A DNA stretch of 64,000 bases from Maratus speciosus (Eukaryota; Arthropoda; Arachnida; Araneae; Salticidae): positions 28,956,852 to 29,020,851 of the forward strand of contig OZ010800.1 of assembly GCA_963932465.1 (NCBI GenBank), given 5' to 3'. This document shows positions 21,061 through 32,976 of the stretch, piece by piece. The position numbers and the translations under genes are program-made. Each line of letters opens with the position of its first letter. The stretch's first letter is position 1. Below the pieces are notes generated by a model. That model saw nothing but the letters and a program-made list of their open reading frames with translations. It had not been told where the DNA came from and did not search any database.

Positions 21061-23490
21061 AAATTAATAATTTGAGCCTCAGGTGCATCCGTACCTGTCT
21101 TTGACTATCCTCACCCACATTTTCAGACTTCTACGTGCGTTAGATTGCGCTAGACACACACACATACATACACACACACGCAGACAGAGCCATGCTCAAT
21201 CCTTTGCCAAATCTGAAGATTCTGATAGAGAAATCAAGAACTCTGTTTCTTATGTTAGCCTGGCGCAGGTAATAAATCGCCAAGCATTGTTCTCGATGCA
21301 TTTTCTCGTATTTCATCAATTTCATTTAAAATATAGTCATTTCACTCATTTTATATAAAATAAATAACTTTAATTTTAACTGGAGAAAAAGTAATAAATG
21401 AAACCTAAATCATGGCATTTGATTTCAGCCTCAAAACATTGTTCTAATTTCCCACTCGAAGAAAGAAATATGTTAACTGGCGAGTTAAAAAATGCTATTG
21501 GCGAGATTTGCGCCCGGCCAACATCATGAAGAATTCTTTCCGATTATGTCAAATTTTATGCAGTTTTATTTATAAAGATAATTTTGATTAAAAATGATGA
21601 CCTTCCATATGGAGAGCAAATGGGATCAGTCTGTAATTGTTTTTGACAGTCACATGACTTGGACTATTATAATATAGATGAAATAACGGCGATGGAACAC
21701 TATTTGGCGATTTATCGCCTGCGTCCAGCTAAAATTAAAATACCAATATGGCCCTCTGGCATATAAAAAGTGAAGCGGTCATACCGGAACTATTGATGAC
21801 AGTCACATGACTTAGGCTATTATTATAGAGATTATTAAACTACAAAAGAAATTATTGTTAATGAAAATTCATATCCGGTGATCACGTGATATCGCTATTC
21901 ACCAACAAGGAAAGACATGAGGTTGTGAGTTATGCGTCGTCAATGAATTTCCCCCACAAATGTTGTCAGTGGTAATATACCATTATTTACTCTTTTACTA
22001 TTACAAATGTATAGATAAATTAACTACAGTAATTACTATTTAAAGAATAATTATTTTTAATAATTTGCGATAAATTAATTTCCTTTTAGTTTACGTATCT
22101 TTTATATAATATGTGTATGTCACTGAAACACACTTGAGGTTATTACCAATGTGTTGCTCAAGGATAATGCTTTATATGCTAGCGCATGTATGATTAGTCA
22201 AAGATATGGAAAGGCCAATATATTCCTAACACACTTGATGATAGAATAAATGAAGTAATATTATATACTGGAATGTCAATAAGATATGTCATCGGATCAT
22301 TGAATGGCATGTAATAAACCATATTACTGAATAATGATTTCTATCTGCGCTCGAAGAATTAGAAATTGCATACATTTTTGAGGCGAACCTCAATTATCTA
22401 CACACATCTGCAAACATCTATCTACAAACATCTACACACATGATGAATATCCTATTACCTCTAAAACAGTGTCAAAATTGCCTTCAGGGAAGACATTTAA
22501 GGGGAAAAGGACGTAAATTATAGATTTCGTATAAAGAAATCTCTGAAAATTTTACACGGTCACCTCGTCCTCTGTGAACTGGTTTCGAAAACACGAACTT
22601 ATGTTTTGACTTTTGTTTAGAAAAAACTTCATCACACTTGAAAACCACCAATTTAAAATATCGATTCCATATAATTTACCCTTTTACTCAAGTTAACTTT
22701 GCTATTTGACAGAAAATTATTCGATCATCAAGCGATTTGACCTTTTCATTTTAAAAGTTCTTATTTAACATTCTAGTATTAATTAACTATATTTTTATGT
22801 ATATGTATGTATATCTTACACAAAAAATGTCGTCTTAAATATACCAAAGAAAATAAAAATTACACAGAATAAAAAATTCAAACATCATTTAAAAGTATTA
22901 AACGTGAATACACTCGAAGTTTAGAGATAAATGATAAAAGAAATACGACAATAATGAAATAATTTGTACATAATAATGAAATAATTACTACATAATAATT
23001 TTATTATTTAACAAAAATATATAAGTTGGAAAACATATCATACCCAAATTTATAAAAAGCTTATAAATATTTACAACTTAAAAAAAGTTTAAATGTGTTT
23101 AATATCATATACCTTCCAACCCAGTTGTTACAAAATACTTTTGGGTAGGCACATTTGGTGGTATTTAGCCGTATGCGTTTTGCCATTTTTACCGCCAAGA
23201 TATGTAAAAATGGAACACAGATTATATATGATGATATTATTACATATGATTTTTTCTGTACACAATTTTACTAATATATAAATACATAATTGTCTCAACT
23301 TAACTTTATTATTTATCTCAAAAATTGTCCACTCACCAAGCAAGTTATACATGTTTCTTAATAAGTTGTTTTCCAAACGTACTACTTTATCTTATGCATA
23401 CGTATATATACATTTGTATATATGCATACAAATATATAAATATGTATATGTGAGGATTTATGGCTGTATATATATAAATTTATAATATAT
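21061..23490. other. AT-rich intergenic DNA with scattered repeats
   Basis: A (CA)n-rich block at 21153-21180 followed by GCAGACAGAG resembles the sequence at 39440-39510. CAGTCACATGACTT followed by GG-CTATTA occurs twice (about 21649 and 21800), and GATCACGTGAT lies at 21885. No gene is seen. Confidence 0.4.
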
Positions 23491-23495
23491 ACATA

Positions 23496-23850
23496 CACTA
23501 TATGGCCATTGATGATCGAACACTTTGAATTTTAGTCATTTTGTCGAATATTTAAAGAAATATTTGTCGAATTTTTCTGGAACTTCAGGATTATAAAGAA
23601 CATGTTCGACTTCTCATATTTTACAATGGCGGTTTGACCAGAAGGACAATTATGGGGCCAACAAGAAATCAAAGAAAAAGAATAATGTTTTTGGATCACC
23701 CTGTAAAATAAAATGCACGAAATTAGCTATCGTTGTATATTACGAATATTGTACAATATATGTATTCATATGTGAGAGAATAATAGAACGTATATTCATG
23801 GAGATATATCAATTTTTTTTCTAAAGATCAAAAAACTTTTGCATGTTTTT
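23496..23850 (+). repeat. Left arm terminal repeat of the fold-back element
   Basis: Pairs with 29870-30198. Shared blocks include GGCGGTTTGACCAGAA and AATATTGTACAATAT. Confidence 0.85.
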
Positions 23851-23879
23851 AACATTTTCCAACAAAGTTGAAAAGTGTT

Positions 23880-24740
23880 TAGGTTTGTCTGTCCGTCTGC
23901 CCGCGGTCTAACTCTAGTAAATATACTCGGATTGCCCTGAAATTTTTGGATGTTATTAAGGCTCACCATAGCACGATCCCTATTTCAAATGAAGATTGTA
24001 GCATGTTTAGTTCATTTACAGGGACAGTCAAAAGTATTCCGTTACATTACGGCCAGTGGGAAAAAAATTGTTTCAAATGATTTTTAATGATGTTACACGC
24101 TTTCAATCATAAAATAATCCATATGCATTTATAAAGTGCACTAAAATAAGTATTCTGAAGAATATTCAGTGCAAAGAATTCTTATTATACATTTACAGGG
24201 CCACACAAACGAATTCCGTTACATAATGATATGGGAGTGGGGAGGGGGGGGGTTGATGGCGGCGCATTTTAATTATGTTAAACTATTTCATATATCATGA
24301 AAGTGTTATATGTCGCTGAGGTTTACTATAAGTTATAGGAGTGCATAGCATTTACAGGTACTCACAAAATATTTCAGATACCATATTTCGTCCGAAGTAC
24401 TGTACGTATGCGATGATTTCTGGAAATGCATTTTTAATTATAATATGCGCTTTTATGTTTCACTATACTTATGCATACTATACGGTGTGTATAAATAAAT
24501 GCTATAGTTCATATACAGGGCTACACAAAAGGATTTGTAAGGGTTACTCAGTATGAGCATTATTTGCTTAATGGTGGTTTTAAAGGAGCATTTTTACACT
24601 GAACTGCATTTAGTTTACTAAGAAATGTTTGTAGAATATAGATAAAATGACATACAGGGTCACGCAAAGAATTGGATGCATAACCGTCTATGGCTGATAA
24701 CATCTGGAAATGTGATTTCAGTAGTTTTAAGAGTGTTTTA
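23880..24740 (+). repeat. Tandem units with the TTTACAGGG-CACACAAA motif
   Basis: The motif CATTTACAGGG(A)CA recurs at about 24012, 24193, 24350, 24510 and 24650 (spacing 150-180 bp). The first unit is the reverse complement of the 174-bp unit at 6491-7010. A relative lies at 36500-36960. Confidence 0.6.
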
Positions 24741-25129
24741 GTTTAAATTAAATTTTAGCTAAATAGTGGCGTGTAATAACGGTACTATTAGCTATGAACG
24801 GTAACTGCTGAAATTAATTTTTAAGAGTTTTTATGCGTTTGCTAAAATGTTTACTTAGTTATCTTATTTAACTTATTTCCTTAAATACCAAAGTTTTGTG
24901 AAAGCATCCAGGAAGTGTTGGAAAATGTTTCATAATCTATGGTTAACGCATGATTTTTCTTTCTTGTTTGTTTATAACATGCAGGGTTTTTTTTTTTTTT
25001 TTATCAAATTTAAAGTCCGTTTCAGAAATTTTGACAACATGTAGTAGAAAAAATATGGCGTAATTGGAATGTAAATATATTAAATATTTGATGAAATACT
25101 TTTTATCTGCGCATGCGCGAGCGATATAA

Positions 25130-27105
25130 AATATTTTTTTTATGATTTGGTTGTCAAGTCTATGGAGCAATTTATAAAACAAGCCAGTCCAATATCGTGA
25201 AAATTCAGAAAGATATCGGCAATATAGCGGGCGGATTTTTAGTTACTCCCTAAAAGCTGCTGAATGATAATAGTCCAGCAATAGGGAATTTTACCTAGCA
25301 AAATTAATGGTAGTACTGGAAATCGGCTTTCTAGATGTTTATTGGGTCGTTGAATCCGAATTTGTAACTTCCCACCAAAATTTCCACCGGCAACCTCCCC
25401 AAATTTTGGTAAAAAGCCCCCCAAAAAAGGTTTTTATTAAAAAAAATCAATTTTTTTATTGTTTTAGAGAAAAAAGTATCTAGAAATTCAGAAAGTAGAC
25501 AAAATTTCCAACAAATTAGATATATGACATTATGACTTAGGATGAAGGGGAAGGGGGCTCTGCCTCGGAACATGCGCGCGGTGCTGCTTAAACTAAGTTC
25601 CGCAATTCCACTTAACCACTCACACGTTTACATTCGCCCTCCCATCTCCCCTCCGAACTTTCTCTATAAGGTTTACTTTAAGATTTGTGGGTAGCTGAAT
25701 CCGAATTTTTAACTTTCCCTCAAAAATTTCCCCCGAAAACCCCCTCAAATAGTTGTTTTTAACTTAAATTTCTTATTGTTTTAGGGGAAAAGCATTACGA
25801 AATTCAGAAACTAGACAAAATTTGCAACAAATAGTATATATGAAATTATGAATTAGGATGAACGGGGAGGGTAAGGGTTGCCTCTAAACATGCACTGCGG
25901 CGCTACGTGCACTAAACTATGAAGTCCAGGCAATCGGGGATTTTATCTGGCAAAATTAATACTAGTTCTGGATTTCGACTCACTTTATGTTTTTTGGGTC
26001 GTTGAATACGAATTTGTAACTTCCCACCAAAATTTCATCCGGCAAACCCCCCCCCCCAAAAAAAATGATTTTTTGAAAAAATTTGGTTTTTGAGAAAAGC
26101 GCGCGGGGTATTTTCCGAGGCAGCCCCCTCTCTCCCCGTTTATCCTACGTCATAATGTCATATATCCTATTTGATGCAAATTTTGTCTAATTTCTGAATT
26201 TTGTAATGCTTTTCCCCTAAAACAATAAGAAATTTAAGTTAAAACAACTATTTGGAGGGGGGGTTTCGGAGGAAAAGTTTTGGGGGTATGTTAAAAATTC
26301 GGATTCAGCGACCCAAAAAACTTAGAGTAAACCTTATAGAGAAAGATTGGAGGGAAGATGGGAGGGCTAATGTAAACGTGTGAGTGGTTAAGTGGAATTG
26401 CGCAACTTAGTCCACGCAGCACTGCGGCGCATGTTCAGAGGCAGATCCCCCCTTCCCCTTCATCGTAAGTCATAATGTCATATATCTAATTTGTTGCAAA
26501 TTTTGTCTACTTTCTGAATTTCTAGCTATTTTTCCCCTAAAATAAAAAAAATGGAATCTTTTAATAAAAACCTTTTTTGGGGGGCTTTTTACCAAAATTT
26601 GGGGGGTTGCCGGGGGTAATTTTGATCGGAAGTTACAAATTCGGATTCAGCGACCCAAAAAACATCTTGGTAGCCGATATCCAATACTACCATTAATTTT
26701 TCTAGGTAGAGTCCCTATACGGTCTCTATTGCCTGGACTATAAGAGATTTTCCACAAACTGTCATTTTGTATTATCTCGCTTTCAACAAACGCGTTTGTA
26801 GTCAATGAATGTCAACGAGTACATTTAGAAGAAATGCTTAGATTTTGATACTTCTTTTTCTCTTCGCACAGACTCATTGTGGTGATTTTCCAAGAAGAAC
26901 TAAAGCATCAATGAAAAATGAAAAATGAAAAAAAAGTAAAAATTCTAAACGAAAATTTTCAGAAGCTCCCTTAACATTTAGCGGTTTTTAGAGTAGAACT
27001 AAAAATCAGCTCAGTCTATTGCCGAAATCTTTCTGACCTTTCACGATAATTAACTGGATTTTTTTATGCGTTGCTCCATAGAGCTGATTATGAAATCCTT
27101 CTATA
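25130..27105. repeat. Central palindrome of the fold-back element
   Basis: 25262-25990 is matched in reverse by 26050-26745, and 25130-25262 by 26940-27105 (with about 190 extra bases at 26750-26940). Within each arm a subunit of about 345 bp (TTGAATCCGAATTTGTAACTT, then GAAATTCAGAAA-TAGACAAAA) is repeated directly. Confidence 0.8.
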
Positions 27106-27107
27106 TA

Positions 27108-28640
27108 CACTGCTCAAAACAATTAAAGGATATTGCAGTTTTAGGTGGATTTTGTATCTGGTAAACTGTTTAGCTGATTGATACATGGTCGACAGACATA
27201 GTAGATTATATGAGAATAAATTACACATGTTTGGCAGAAAAAAATGCATTTTATTGCGCATTTATATACTAAAGGAAAAAAACACAATTTGTGCATATGA
27301 GAAAAAAAGAATAAGAAAAGGTGTTTTCTTCAAAGAAAATCATTTTCAGTAGGGGGTATGGTTTCCACGGGCGGCCAGCAACGTTGAACACCTTTGAGGC
27401 ATGGACTCAATGAGGCTATTAATGACGAGTTGGGGTATTCTGCCCCACTCTTCCAGAAGAGCTCTTTCCAGTTCTTGGAGAGTTTGTGGGGATTGTTGGC
27501 GGCCAGAAACTCGTCTTCCTAGAGCGTCCCAAACGTGCTCGATTGGATTCATGTCTGGAGAACATGCTGGCCATTCCATTCGAGCGATTCCTTCCTCGAA
27601 AAGGAAAATCTCCACCAGGTTTGCACGATGTGGCCTGCAGTTATCGTCCATTAAAATGAAGTTATCTCCGATTGCTGCAGCGTAAGGGACTACAATAGGT
27701 CTGGGGATCTCATCCCTATATCGGCGACCAGTCAGAGCTCCATCTCGAATGATGTAGAGGTCAGTGCGCCCGTCAATGGAGATGCCACCATACACCAACA
27801 CTCCTCCACCGCCAAATCTGACACTTTCGTGCACGAACGCAGGATTATTCCTACTGCCACGGTCCCTCCAGATGAAAATACGCCTATTATCCGGATGCAC
27901 AGAAAAACGGGACTCGTCAGAAAACAGGATATTGTTCCATTCATTTCTCCTCCAGTTGACATGCTCGGTTGCCCACTCCCTGCGGTCGCGACGATGCCTT
28001 GATGTTAATCTAACACATACCATCGGTCGGCGAGCATACAGTCCTACAGCATGGAGCCGGTTTCGGACAGTCTGTGTTGAAATCGTGGAGCCTGTAGCCG
28101 AGCGAAGGTGTTGTTGGAGAAGAGTAGCGTTCATGGTTCGGTGTCTCCGAGCTGTTAACGCTAAATACCGATCTTCATTGGGCGTTGTTGCCCGTCTACG
28201 ACCTTGCCCTGGTCTTCGGCCTGCACATCCACTCTCCAAAAAACGGTTCCAGATCCTGGAAATGACACTTTGTGACACTCCAATGGCTTGCGCTACTTCG
28301 GCTTGAGTTTGGCCCCCTTCTAACCTACCAACAATTCTCATAGCTTCTGAATCTGTCAAATGACTTCGCTGAGACATTGTACTCATCGAAACAAAGCAGT
28401 CACTGAATGCCGATCATCCTTGTCTTCATTCTCTTTTATCCAGTTGAAAGTCAAATTTCATTCGCTGCCGCTGAAGCGATGTTTTTGACGTCGAACTCAA
28501 AATTTCCATACTCCACAGTTTGAAAACCAGAAAAATTTGCATTTGTGATTCTCTTCTTCTATTTTCGGCAAAAAAAAAATTTCGTTTATATCTTTATTTT
28601 ATATAAAACTTCAAATATCCTTTAATTGTTTTGAGCAGTG
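27108..28640 (-). mobile_element. Tc1-like transposon, complete copy
   Basis: 1533 bp bounded by inverted ends CACTGCTCAAAACAATTAAA, each followed outward by TA (27106-27107 and 28641-28642), the standard Tc1/mariner target duplication. It carries one complete transposase gene on the minus strand and sits in the right arm of the fold-back element, so it is younger than that element. A decayed sibling lies at 34799-36329. Confidence 0.95.
27346..28386 (-). CDS. Tc1-like DD34E transposase, intact
   Basis: A 346-residue protein, the normal length for a Tc1-type transposase, which cuts and joins DNA at the element's inverted ends. The N-terminal part has two helix-turn-helix segments: EGGQTQAEVAQAIGVSQSVI (about residues 28-47) and, further on, STISTQTVRNRLHAVGLYAR, with a basic GRRPGQGRRR linker of AT-hook style between them. 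The catalytic residues are present: Asp in ILFSDESRF, Asp in ILMDDNCRPHRA and Glu in DMNPIEHVWD, with 34 residues between the second Asp and the Glu, hence DD34E. The start ATG at 28386 is chosen because the frame continues without interruption from M-S-T-M-S-Q-R; a second ATG three codons later is possible. No stop or frameshift is seen, so it may be active. Long open frames on the opposite strand here are shadows. Confidence 0.95.
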   Translation of the reverse strand: MSTMSQRSHLTDSEAMRIVGRLEGGQTQAEVAQAIGVSQSVISRIWNRFLESGCAGRRPGQGRRRATTPNEDRYLALTARRHRTMNATLLQQHLRSATGSTISTQTVRNRLHAVGLYARRPMVCVRLTSRHRRDRREWATEHVNWRRNEWNNILFSDESRFSVHPDNRRIFIWRDRGSRNNPAFVHESVRFGGGGVLVYGGISIDGRTDLYIIRDGALTGRRYRDEIPRPIVVPYAAAIGDNFILMDDNCRPHRANLVEIFLFEEGIARMEWPACSPDMNPIEHVWDALGRRVSGRQQSPQTLQELERALLEEWGRIPQLVINSLIESMPQRCSTLLAARGNHTPY

Positions 28641-29394
28641 TATATAAAAAAGTTTTGATTTGAAAATGGACCAATGAAATTCTGCGTAGATATTCCCGGA
28701 AAATCGGTTTCCAATTTGAATGCTTAAGCATGGCCTTTCTTCGTTAATATTAAAAAAAAAACTGTTGCATACAAAAATATGAAAATTCCCAGTATTATAG
28801 AGAAATGTTTGATAAACACACTGATGAAGACATTTTTCAAATCGAATGATTATTTTAAGAGATATTTAACGCCAAAGTTGGATGCTCCATTAAAAATGTT
28901 TTATTGGAGCAAAAACTGTACATAGGAATTTAATCATTTTTAAATCATTTTATGCGACAGAATTTCCCGGTGTGCAGATTTCATTTAGTTTTTTTATTTG
29001 ACTCATTTTTTGAGGTTTTATTTTTATTTTAAATTCAAATTTTCAGCATTTCGAGAGATATTTTTTAGATATTTTAGAAAATTGTATTAATTTAAATTGT
29101 TGCCAACTGTATAAACAGCGCAAACAATAATGTTTGCTTCAAATTAAAAATTTATTTTATACGTGACTATTATAAACAGAAAATATAAAATCAGGAACTC
29201 ATTGAAAATTACGTCATAAAAACTATAATTACACGTGAATTTTAAAAGAGAAAGAATATTGTAAAATAATAAATTCATTAATATGCGTTAGAAGTCTTAA
29301 ATAGGAGAAATTACGTCACATTTACGTCACGTTATACTTATTACGTAAAATGAACAAAAAATAATATTGCAAAACAGTTTAAATTTAGAAATTG

Positions 29395-29645
29395 CGCGAG
29401 ACATTTATTTGATATTTTAAGATGATCATAATATTTCATTTCTAACAAAAGTATTCTTAGGTGAATATTAAAAAGAGGAAGAAAAGTTTGGTGAAAATTA
29501 CGTCAGATTATAATTGTCAGATTCAAATTATAATTTAATCTTCCGAAATCTTTTTAAAGTGGATCAAATTAGCGTGCTGTTAGAGTCTGCGGTGTCTGTA
29601 CGGGGTTGACGAGATTAGCTCGTAGGGGGCAGAGCCCCTTAGTCT
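29395..29645. repeat. Inner arm segment shared in reverse with 40250-40740
   Basis: AAATTAGCGTG, CTCGTAGGGGGCAGAGCCCCTT and AAATGTCTCG-type blocks (read on the other strand) recur around 40250-40740. This shows that the fold-back interior is itself a dispersed repeat. Confidence 0.65.
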
Positions 29646-29797
29646 TGAAAAAAAAATTTCCTGCGCTCATGTGCAGATAAAAAATATTTCATTCAACCAC
29701 TCATATTTCGATCAAATATTCAATATATTTAAATTCCAATTACACCGTAATTTTTCTACTACATTTTGTCAAATTTTCTGAAACTGACGTTAAATTT

Positions 29798-29800
<3 letters not shown>

Positions 29801-29851
<51 letters not shown>
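29801..29851 (+). repeat. 51-base poly-A run
   Basis: Uninterrupted A homopolymer inside the right arm; the matching left arm has a shorter T run near 24986. Its length makes the assembly here uncertain. Confidence 0.9.
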
Positions 29852-29853
<2 letters not shown>

Positions 29854-29869
29854 TGCATGATATAAAGAA

Positions 29870-30195
29870 AAAGCATTCAAAAATTTTTTGAACTTTAAAA
29901 AAAATCCATATATCTCCATGAATATATGTTCTATTCTTCAACAAATGAATACGTATATTGTACAATATCCATATATTCGTAATGTAGAGCGATAGATAAT
30001 TTCATGCATTTTATTTTACAAGGTGATCCGAAACATTATTCTCTTTTTTGATTTTTTTGTTGCCCCCTAATTGTCGTTCTGGTCAAACCGCCGTTATAAA
30101 ATATGAAGTCGATTACACTCTTCATAACCCTGAAGTTCCAAAAAAGTTGGACAAAATGTCAAAATTGAAGGTGTACGATCATCAATGGCCATATA

Positions 30196-30198
<3 letters not shown>
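29870..30198 (-). repeat. Right arm terminal repeat of the fold-back element
   Basis: Inverse partner of 23496-23850, ending GGCCATATAGTG before TA. Confidence 0.85.

Positions 30199-30226
<28 letters not shown>
30199..30226. repeat. (TA)n microsatellite
   Basis: Fourteen TA units between the fold-back element and the next repeat. Confidence 0.95.
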
Positions 30227-30227
30227 C

Positions 30228-32455
30228 TAGCAAACCCCGCGGCTTTGCTCGCGTAATAGTTGAAATACGCCAAGTGATATTTCCATGACTATTTTTTATT
30301 AGAAGAACACTTTTTGGAATAATTCAAAAAATACAAATTAAGCCACAGTCTGACTAAAATTCATTATAAAAGTACAATAGACAGAAATGAGATTTTAATC
30401 AATAAGAAGAACAAAATTTAATTCCAAATAAATGATAATTTAGAAAGTATTTTGAGACTTTTATGCTCATTTCATATGCTTATTCCAGTATTCATTTGAA
30501 GTTTTAAATTTTTTAGAAACCATCTTAATACAATTACATCTTAAAATTACCATCATGTCAAATTCCAAGCTTCTTGTCCAACAGTCTACCACCTCTCTTG
30601 TGTTAGTGGCACCAACACAAAATGCCGGAACAGAGTTGAAATACAATGTCTCAAAAAATGTTGTAACAGAGACTGTCACCATTAATTGGCCAACAACATT
30701 AACCTTGAAAGCGTTTGGTATTTCGTAATATTCTATAGAAAACGGAAGTTAGATGTTTTTAAGGGGTTTCTTCTTATTCCTGCCAACCAGGTGGTAGTGA
30801 CACCGACATAAAATATAGCCCGTATAAGATCAGGGACTATCACTCTTGATTCGCAACTAATAACTTTTGTAATCGGTTTTTATTTCCTGAGATTCCATAG
30901 AAATCGTAATTTAGGACTCTTTTAGAATGCTTTTCACTCCTTCCCTTCGCTTCACCCCTTTTTAATTTCGAATTTATTTTCGACTGTTCTTAGAGGACAT
31001 TTATATTTTATAAGTAACTACCATGCTATACTTAAAGTTCCTAGCCTCTTCAGTACTGCAGAAATCGCAATTTCGAAAATTTGTTTTGCTCCTGCAACCC
31101 TCTAGGGGTTGTGGCACCGACATAAAATATAGTTTATGTTTGAGCAGGTTCTATCAAAATCAATTTGCAACCATTATGTCTGAAATCGGTTTAGTATTTA
31201 ATACGACTGCATAAAAATCGAAATTTAGAACGCTTATAGAACGCTTTTTACTCACTTCATCCTTTTAAATTTGGAATTTTATTTTGACTATTCTTAGAAA
31301 GCATTTGCATCTTTGAAGTAATTGCCATTCCAAATTTGAAATGTTAGATCCTCTCTTTTAGAACACTTTTTGCTCCTGTAACCCGCAGGTGGTAGTGACA
31401 ACGACGTAAAATATAGGCTATGTTGGAGCAGGGGCTACCACCATCAATTTGAAACCATTACTTCTGAAATCAGATTATATTTTTTGTGATTGCGTAGAAA
31501 TCGTTATTTTGAACGTTTTTAGAAAACTTTTCACTTTTTTCACCCCATTTAAATTTCAAATTTTTAAGGAACTCTTCTCATAGGGCATTTACATCTCATA
31601 AATAATTACCATGCCAAATTTCAAGTTGCAAGCCCGTTTAGTATCACAAAAATCACAATTTAGTTCGTTTTTTAAAATGCAACCGCAAGGTGGTAGTGAC
31701 GCCGACATAAAGTAGATCCTATATTGGAGCAAGGACTGTCATCATCAATTTCCAGCCATTACTTTTGAAATCGGTTGGGTACGTACCTTTATAGATTGCG
31801 TAGAAATCGCCATTTAGAACGTTTTTAGAACTCTTTTCGCGCATTTTCACCCCTTTTAAATTTTGAATTTTTTTAAGAAATGTTCTTAGAGATCATTTGT
31901 ATCTAATAAGTAACTACCATGCCAAATTGCATGTATCTGGGCCTTTCAGTAACAGAAAAATCGCAATTAAGAACGTTCGTTTTGCTCCTGCACCCCCTTT
32001 AGGGGTAGTGTCCCCGACATAAAATGAAGTCTTTGTTGAAGACAGGGTTATCACCATCATTTTGACACCATTATTTTTTAAATCAGTTTGGTACTTCCAA
32101 AATTGCGTAAAAATTGCCATTTAGAAAGTTTTTTAGAACGCTTTTGGTGCATTTTCACCCCTTTTTAATTTCGATTTTTTTACGGAATTTCCTTAGAGAT
32201 AATTAGTATATTATAAATAACTACCATTCCAAATTTCATGTTTCTAGGCCCTTCATTAACACAAAAATCGCATTTTTAGAACGTTTTTTGCTCCTGAACC
32301 CCCTTTTGGCCTGTGGCACGGATATATGATATAGCCTATGTTCTAAGTTGGACTAACACCATCATTTTGATACGATTACTTTTGGAATCGGTTCTGTAGT
32401 TCCAGAGCTTACCTCCTACAAATAAACAATTTTTACCTCTTTATAATATTAGTAT
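30228..32455 (+). repeat. Transposon-like repeat with about seven ~300-bp tandem units
   Basis: Starts ACTAGCAAACCCCGCGGCTT, a CCCGCGGCTT-type end common on arthropod repeats, and closes near ATAATATTAGTATAGAAG. Between them a unit marked by GTAGTGACACCGACATAAAA recurs near 30608, 30795, 31110, 31395, 31695, 32007 and 32313, so the spacing is about 300 bp except for a shorter first step. Each unit also holds CACCCC-TTTTAAATTT and AACTACCATGCCAAATT. No protein is recognisable. It is probably a non-autonomous element; a Helitron or LINE relative is possible but not shown. Confidence 0.65.
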
Positions 32456-32817
32456 AGAAGATATATATATAGAAATTTAATGAAACAAAAGTTAGTAAAA
32501 ATGGTTATTTATATAATGTATATATTTTTGAGTTTGAAATTTTATTAATGCTTGTAACTAAATAATTTACATATCTATCTGTACACACACACTTGGATTA
32601 TATATATGATGAAATTTTCTTTTTCGATTTTATAAGAATATTAAGTTTTCTAAAATCGATGCTTCGTTTTATAGAATAATTGATAGATAATTATATTTTT
32701 ATTTTACTAAAATCAGTTAGCAAAAATTGTTTGATTACATTTAGCAATTGCTGGTTTCAGTTATATTCTCTAGCATAGTAATTAAACATTTAAAAACAAC
32801 TCCAGTAAACTTACATT
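32456..32817. other. AT-rich, nothing recognised
   Basis: No ORF or repeat boundary is seen. Confidence 0.3.
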
Positions 32818-32821
32818 TTAA

Positions 32822-32972
32822 CACGTTGAGTGCCACATCAGTCACCGGTGACTGAAACTGAATTTTCCGTTTAGGTCGAGTCAGTCATTGGTGAATTATT
32901 GATTGTGTAACGGGAATCTAATTTCATGGCCGAATCGGAAAGACAGACAAAATAGACTTGGCGTTCAACGTG
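32822..32972. mobile_element. TTAA-flanked MITE
   Basis: 151 bp with inverted ends CACGTTGAGTGCCA and CACGTTGAACGCCA, flanked by TTAA (32818-32821 and 32973-32976). Contains the palindrome TCACCGGTGA near the left end. TTAA targets fit piggyBac- or Kolobok-type elements. Its ends differ from those of the TTAA MITE at 4371. Confidence 0.7.
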
Positions 32973-32976
32973 TTAA

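Larger units (their letters stand above)
23496..30198. mobile_element. 6.7-kb fold-back element with long inverted ends, TA target site
   Basis: Outer ends are inverted copies starting CACTATATGGCCATTGATGA, directly flanked by TA (23494-23495 and 30199-30200). The inverted match runs about 350 bp inward (23496-23850 with 29870-30198), resumes at 24980-25130 with 29650-29810, and resumes again in a large central palindrome (25130-27105). A Tc1-like transposon (27108-28640) interrupts the right arm. No coding region belongs to the fold-back element itself. Ends of this type (CACTATAT-GGCCA, TA target) occur on Tc1/mariner-type elements, so it may be a very large non-autonomous member; that is inference. 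Confidence 0.75.

Noticed and set aside
27401..28306. Long open frames on the plus strand opposite the Tc1-like transposase
   Set aside because: They mirror the transposase codons and recur opposite the decayed copy; they are shadows of the real gene.
29801..29851. Poly-A runs of 30-51 bases as retrotransposon tails
   Set aside because: No retroelement body or target duplication adjoins them; several lie inside other elements, so they are treated as homopolymers that may be misassembled in length.
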